Shown: piece after piece, positions 58,801-64,000 of the stretch | Layout of the letters: each line of letters starts with the position of its first letter | Numbering within the stretch: the first letter of the stretch is position 1 | From: Tetragonia tetragonoides | Lineage: Eukaryota; Streptophyta; Magnoliopsida; Caryophyllales; Aizoaceae | DNA: 64,000 nucleotides | Assembly (NCBI GenBank): GCA_038025085.1 | Contig: CM076153.1 | Span: 16,405,001 to 16,469,000, forward strand | Direction: 5' to 3' | Translations under genes and position numbers: made by a program | The notes under the pieces: generated by a model | Told to the model about the DNA's origin: nothing | The model's database searches: none | What the model saw: only the letters and a program-made list of their open reading frames with translations

Positions 58801-60393
58801 TCAAATTACTGATGCGGTCCTTGAAGTATTAAATTCGGGTTTTATGCTCAAGGAGATTAACTTCACGCATATTATACTTATCCTAAGGCTAAGAACCCGG
58901 AATCCGTCTCCCAATTGAGGCCAATAAGTCTGTGCAATGTGAGATACAAGTGTATTTCAAAGGTCTTGACTTCTAGAATCAAGAGGGTTAAATCCAAGCT
59001 GATTAGCCCTTTTCAAAATGCTTTCATACCAGGGCGACTTATTGTAGATAGTTGTCTACTTGCCAATGAAGTTTTTGCCTACATCAAGAGGTGTAAGTCT
59101 GGAGGTCAGTACCTTGCAGCTCTGAAATTAGATCTTAACAAGGCTTATGACAGAGTTAGTTGGCAGTTCCTTGAACTCATCCTTGTGAAATTTGGTTTTC
59201 TTGCTAAATGGATTCAATTAATTATGCAATGTGTTACCACTGTTTTATATTCCATAATTGTGAACGTGAGCCTTCCCAAGTTTTCAAACCACAACGGGGA
59301 TTAAGGAAAGGTGATCCCTTATCACCTTACTTATTTGCACTATTTATGGAGGTTTTCTCGTCTATGTTATGCAAGGCTTAGGAAGATAGGTTGCTGAAGG
59401 GGGTTAAGGTTGCTCGAGAAGCACCCCCAATTTCACATTTATTCTTTGCGGATGGTGCCTTGTTGTTTTTCCATGCCTACTCTTCTTCATGCTCCGCTGT
59501 TAATCGTGTCATTTCTGAGTTTTATGCTTGTTCTAGGGAGATGGTGAATTTTCAAAAGTCATTTATCATGTTCAATGACAATGTTCCCTCCTCCTTGAGA
59601 GAATAATTTCGTGGGTATTTCTACATAAACGTCCAAGAAGAACTAGGCAAATATCTTGGAACACCAGTTGTGTTTGGCAGGAATAAAAAAGAACAATTTC
59701 AATTTCTTATTGATAAGGTGGTATCCGAGATGAGGTAATGGCATAATATTGGACTTTCTTCGGCTGGAAAATTAATCCTTATCAACGCAGTTCTTGCAGC
59801 ACTTAGCCTTCGTGTTATCTCTATCTTCCTTGTTCCGCAACAGTCTGTAACAAAATTAAATTCCATCCTGGCCACTTTCTGGTGGCAAAGCAAATCTGAA
59901 AGACGAGCTATTCACTGGAAAAAGAAAGAGATTTTAGCTCTGCCTAAAGGCATGGGTGGTCTGGGTATCAGAGACATTGCCACTTTCAACAAAGCACTGC
60001 GCGCTCACTAAACTGACGTGACAGATTAATTCAAACCTAGACCTTTTAGTTTCCAAAGTGTTCAGAGCTCGTTATGAAGGAGGACCGATTTAGAATGTTA
60101 TTAATTGAAAGAAAACTAGGGCTGATGCTACATGAGGTTGGCGAAGCATTTTAACAGGAGCTGAAATAGCTTATAAGGGCACGGGATGGCGTATTCGCAA
60201 TGGAGAAAAAATTTGTATTGAAGAGGACACTTGGGCCTGTAATTCTAAGGTTACTTTTAAATCGAATATTGATGTGAACAAACCAATCTGGGTTAAAAAG
60301 CTTTTAACTCAGGATGGTTGAACCTGAGATTCACAGAAGATTAGACAGTTGTTTGACCTTAAAACTGCCACGAGGATTGGGCTACTGATGTAA
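55900..60393 (+). mobile_element. LINE retrotransposon with ORF1 (DUF4283/zinc knuckle) and RT, interrupted twice
   Basis: ORF1 pieces: IVNERWFSHEEVLVQKMDDY (near 55965-56030), then after the solo LTR DGALLVSKRWFQG (57575-57610), HALNAVGDVSLVL (57706-57745) and a zinc knuckle CKLCGCVGHNTSACK (57891-57935). ORF1 continues to 58290. The endonuclease is almost wholly missing. RT follows: KCISKVLTSRIKRV (58950), DLNKAYDRVSW (59131), GDPLSPYLFAL (59310) and FADGALLFF (59446), then the C-terminal part to 60393, where an LTR is inserted. Stops and shifts make it inactive. Confidence 0.88.
56087..57552 (+). mobile_element. Solo LTR inside the LINE
   Basis: It begins TGTTGGGTTCTTGGTTTTGA and ends GTACTCTTCA, so TG..CA, and is flanked by the 5-bp duplication ATAGG (56082-56086, 57553-57557). 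Removing it brings the LINE ORF1 halves together. A TATA-like CTATATAAGG at about 56920-56930 suits the U3/R border. No internal coding part is present. The LTRs at 60394-63360 and 61731-63209 are inverted relatives. Confidence 0.88.
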
Positions 60394-63360
60394 TGAAGAG
60401 TGCCTAAGTTAATCTAGAAGGGGGGGGGGGGGGTGAATAGAGTGACTCCAATTTCTCACGTTTATGCAACTTGAGAACAGGGTAGAAAACAACGTTATGG
60501 ACGCTGTTCCTATGCAGCAGACTAAGACAGAATATAAAAGTAGAACGTAAATAACACAAGGCTTTTTTCACGTGGAAAACCTCCTAGGCTCAATAGGAGT
60601 AAAAACCACGACTCAGTTACTTAGGATTTTGTCACACTACTTATCTTATAACTAGAACCAAAATCCAGGATACAGCATAGTACCCTAACACCACCACACA
60701 CCGTTACTGATGCGTTTCCTATCTCTCTGAATCACACGCTGATCTGAGAGATGCTGTACACTCGTTACTGAGTTAGAGGCCTTACAAATAACCAGATTGT
60801 TTGTTCTATTACACGCTTCAACACTAAGCAATATAACACCACAAAAACCTATTATGCAATGACCAATCTAAGCAAAGACTCAAACTGACCAGGACAGGGA
60901 ATAGGGTTCAAGGTTGTTCTTTGTGAGTACTGGACGTATCTGATTTGGAAAAGTAAATGATTTGCACAACTGATTCTGAGTTCAATGATGCACGCAAAGC
61001 TTAATCCTTCAACTGAGCATATCAGGCGCCTTATATAGGCAGGCCCAAAACAAGCTCAGTCAGTTAGGTTAAATCTCTTCATAATATTAATGATAAGATT
61101 TACCAAAAGATAGGATAGAGTTTAAAGTAAAGATCAAAGACCTTTCCTTAACTCAACCTATGATATAAAATCCGTCCAAATTCATTAACAGAAAATCTCG
61201 GCCAGCTAGCAAGTGATTTATTAGAATATATCTCTAAAAGATAATTAGAAATATTGCAGAAGATAATTCACTTGCTTAACAATATATACTTGGCCATTAA
61301 GTAAAACACTTTTTCCAAGATAATATATTTTCAAAATAAAATACTTTTCTGTTAAAATACGATTTTGCAAAATTTATTTTTCCAAAATAAAATATATTTC
61401 TTCAAAAGAATATTTGTGTGAATATCTAAAAAGATAATACACAAAATATTCGTAGAAATATTAAATATGAATTTATGCAACCTCGTCCAGATACACAGCT
61501 TAGAAGGAACATGGTCCAATCAAGTTGTTCCCCTTTGGTTCCTTCACGCTGTAGTGCTGGTCATAGAGAACAGGGTTCACAAGAATGCTCCCCCTGTACT
61601 CATGGACACATGCACTCAGTCCTACAACCTTGTTCCCTTGTCATGATCAATTTAGACTCTTGCTAACTAGTCAAGCATAGTACATAAAGACTAATGACAA
61701 ATGCACTTAACTACATTACATTATCTTCATTGAAGAGTGCCTAAGTTACTCTAGAGGGGGGGGGGGGGGTGTGTGTGAATAGAGGGACTCCAATTTCTCT
61801 CGTTAATGCAACTTCAGAACAGGGTAGAGAACAACGTTATGGACGTTGTTCCTATGCAGCAGACTAAGACAGAATATAAAAGCAGAATGTAAATAACACA
61901 AGGCTTTTTTTCACGTGGAAAACCTCCTAGGCTCAATAGGAGGAAAAACCACGACCCAGTTACTTGGGATTTTGTCACACTACTTGTCTTATAACTAGAG
62001 ACAAAATCCAGGATACATCACAGTGCCCTAACACCACCACACACCGTTACTGATGCGTTGCCTATGTCTCTGAATCACACACTGATCTGAGAGATGCTCT
62101 ACACTCGTTACTGAGTTAGAGACCTTACAAATAATCAGATTGTTTGTCCTATTACAAGCTTCAACACTAAGCAATATAAGATCACAAAAACCTATTATGC
62201 AATAACAAATCTAAGCAAAGACTCAAACTGACCAAGACAGGGAACAGGGTTCAAGGTTGTTCTTTGTGAGTACTGGACGTATCTGGTTTGGACAAGTAAA
62301 TGCTTTGCACAACTGATTTTGAGTTCAATGATGCACGCAAAGCTTAACCCTACAACTGAGCATATCAGGCGCCTTATATAGGCAGGTCCAAAACAAGCTC
62401 AGTCAGTTAGATTAAATCTCTTCACAATATTAATGATAAGATTTACCAAAAGATAGGAAATAGTTTAAGTAAAGATCAAAGACCTTTCCTTAACTCTACC
62501 TATGAGATAAAATCCGTCCAAATTCATTAACAGAAAATCTCGGCCAGCTAGCAAGTGATTTATTAGAATATAATCTCTAAAAGATAATTAGAAATATTCC
62601 AGAAGATAATTCACTTGCTTAACAATATATACTTGGCCATTAAGTAAAATACTTTTTCCAAGATAATATCTTTTCAAAATAAAATACTTTTCTGTTAAAA
62701 ATACGATTTTGCAATATTCATTTTTCCAAAATAAAATATATTTCTTCAGAAGAATATTTGTGTGAATATCCAAAAAGATAATACACAAAATATTCGTAAA
62801 AATAATAAATATGAATTTATGCAACCTCGTCCAGATACACAGCTTAGAAGGAACAGGGTCCAACCAAGTTGTTCCCCTTTGGTTCCTTCACGCTGTAGTG
62901 CTGGTCATAGAGAACAGGGTTCACAAGAATGCTCCCCTGTACTCATGGACACATGCACTCAGTCCTACAACCTTGTTCCCTTGTCATGATCAAATTAGAC
63001 TCTTGCTAACTAGTCAAGCATAGTACATAAAGACTAATGACAAATGCACTTAAGTACATTACATTATCTTCATGTCTTGTTAGGATCCATGAGCAATCAT
63101 GCTTTGAGCATTATTCCTTCTTACATCCTTAAGCCAACCTTCCATCATAGTTAGTTCACACATAGATAAGGACACTTTGTTTGTTATCATCAAAACCCGG
63201 AACCCAACATTCATGTCTTGTTAGGATCCAAGCGTCTTCATGAGCAATCATGCTTTGAGTATTATACCTTCTTGCATCCTTAAGTCAACCTGCCATCATA
63301 GTTAGTTTACATATAGATAAGGACACTTTGTTTGTTATCATCAAAACCAGGAACCCAACA
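60394..63360 (-). mobile_element. 3' LTR of a minus-strand LTR retrotransposon, interrupted by a solo LTR
   Basis: On the minus strand it starts TGTTGGGTTCCTGGTTTTGA at 63360 and ends GGCACTCTTCA at 60394. Without the insert at 61731-63209 and its duplicated TTCAT, it is about 1.48 kb. To its right (63361-63375) the minus strand has AAAAAGGGGGAATT, a polypurine tract directly before the LTR, so this is the 3' LTR of an element extending past 64000. It is inserted in the LINE at 60393/60394. The TTTGATGATG...GGGGG style of tract is typical of the SIRE/Maximus lineage of Copia; that assignment is inference. Confidence 0.82.
61731..63209 (-). mobile_element. Nested solo LTR of the same family
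   Basis: Full-length LTR (minus strand TGTTGGGTTCCGGG to GGCACTCTTCA) flanked by TTCAT on both sides (61726-61730, 63210-63214). It is very similar to the interrupted LTR around it and contains the same poly-G expansion near its left end (61757-61770). Confidence 0.88.
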
Positions 63361-64000
63361 AATTCCCCCTTTTTGATGATGACAAACTAGTGTGCTTATC
63401 TGAGCTAGATACCAAATTAAAGATCAGAGAAAAACAGAACTAACTCAGGCCTACCTTGAGTTACCATTACGGTGAACCAACCAGGAGAACCACGGGTAAG
63501 TAGGAACAAGGTTCACAGCTTCACTATCAAGAACTTCAGCTTAACATTATCATTCATCATATTGAGACGTTTGCAGAGAGAAATTTGTGCAAACAGAATT
63601 GCACCTTTCAAGGCTTTAGAGAATCAGAGTAGGCAGAGGAAACACCATTTCAAACCAGAAACCATTAGAGCAACAATTAAAAAAAAATTGTGTGCTACCC
63701 ATCCATAGTGAATAGGTTAACAAGGTATGAGAATTAAACTAGACTAAACCTAAACATGATCATATCAAACCTAATCATAAGCACACCACTCTTCCCCCTT
63801 TTGGCATCATCAAAAAGTGTCATGGACATCAGTTAAATATGAAAATATTGATAAGTTAAGCCAACTGTTAGCAAGTATGTCACAACCATCACCTCCAGGG
63901 TTTAAGTGTATGCAAACAAATGCAAGAATTAGTAGCTCAAACCTAGAAATCTATTGATATAGGCCATCCAAAAAATAGTGAAATCATATAAACCAAAAAG
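63361..64000 (-). mobile_element. Internal 3' region of the LTR retrotransposon, cut by the window edge
   Basis: Non-coding sequence with a second purine tract on the minus strand at about 63792-63812 (TTGATGATGCCAAAAGGGGG), a repeated-tract feature known in SIRE/Maximus Copia elements. The short plus-strand frame at 63472-63708 matches nothing. Confidence 0.55.

Noticed and set aside
1..64000. CRISPR arrays, operons, rRNA
   Set aside because: The tandem repeats found have too few, too diverged units with no spacers, and the gene structure is clearly eukaryotic. No rRNA sequence was seen.

Overview
This window is nuclear DNA of a flowering plant, very probably a core eudicot. The evidence is long introns with GT..AG borders, AT-rich intergenic DNA, plant LINE, Copia, hAT, Helitron, Mutator-like and SINE debris, and two genes that match Arabidopsis proteins closely. 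The species cannot be fixed from the sequence alone.

Three host genes look intact or nearly so. ABC1K8/OSA1 is a plastid ABC1-like atypical kinase with 20 coding exons between 8583 and 23992 on the + strand; all exon phases close to a 738-residue protein. SIRK1 (At5g10020-like) is a leucine-rich-repeat receptor kinase with three coding exons between 35342 and 41307 on the + strand, 1022 residues. It carries HGN in place of HRD in the catalytic loop. A small eight-cysteine defensin-like gene lies at 42337-42782 on the - strand. A fourth gene is represented only by its first exon (3933-4337, - strand), which continues leftwards through 2-4 kb of repeat-filled sequence.

Broken host sequence: a degenerate SIRK1 copy lies 15 kb downstream of the parent in the same orientation (50268-52831). 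It lacks exon 2 because a deletion joined intron 1 to intron 2. There is also an F-box/LRR fragment flanked by inverted repeat arrays (54000-55480) and a PPR relic (48966-49082).

The rest is layered mobile DNA, and many elements can be bounded to the base by target-site duplications. They include a 1.08-kb long-TIR Mutator-like element (4543-5621, 9-bp TSD) that splits a SINE, MITEs with GGATCCTC termini (two with 9-bp TSDs), and a hAT element (26546-28385, 8-bp TSD) containing a Helitron (26868-28136). A 1.4-kb non-autonomous Copia has non-TG..CA termini (45027-46445). A LINE (55900-60393) is split by a solo LTR with TSD ATAGG. A related LTR (60394-63360) contains another solo LTR (61731-63209, TSD TTCAT) and opens into a minus-strand LTR element that leaves the window on the right.

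Layout: 1-1650 LINE; 3.9-4.3 kb unknown gene start; 4.5-8.4 kb repeats; 8.4-25.5 kb ABC1K8; 25.8-34.1 kb repeats; 34.9-41.7 kb SIRK1; 42.3-42.8 kb defensin-like; 43.6-50.2 kb repeats; 50.2-53.3 kb SIRK1 pseudogene; 54-55.5 kb F-box relic; 55.9-64 kb nested LINE and LTR elements. The genes do not form a pathway; they are independent neighbours.
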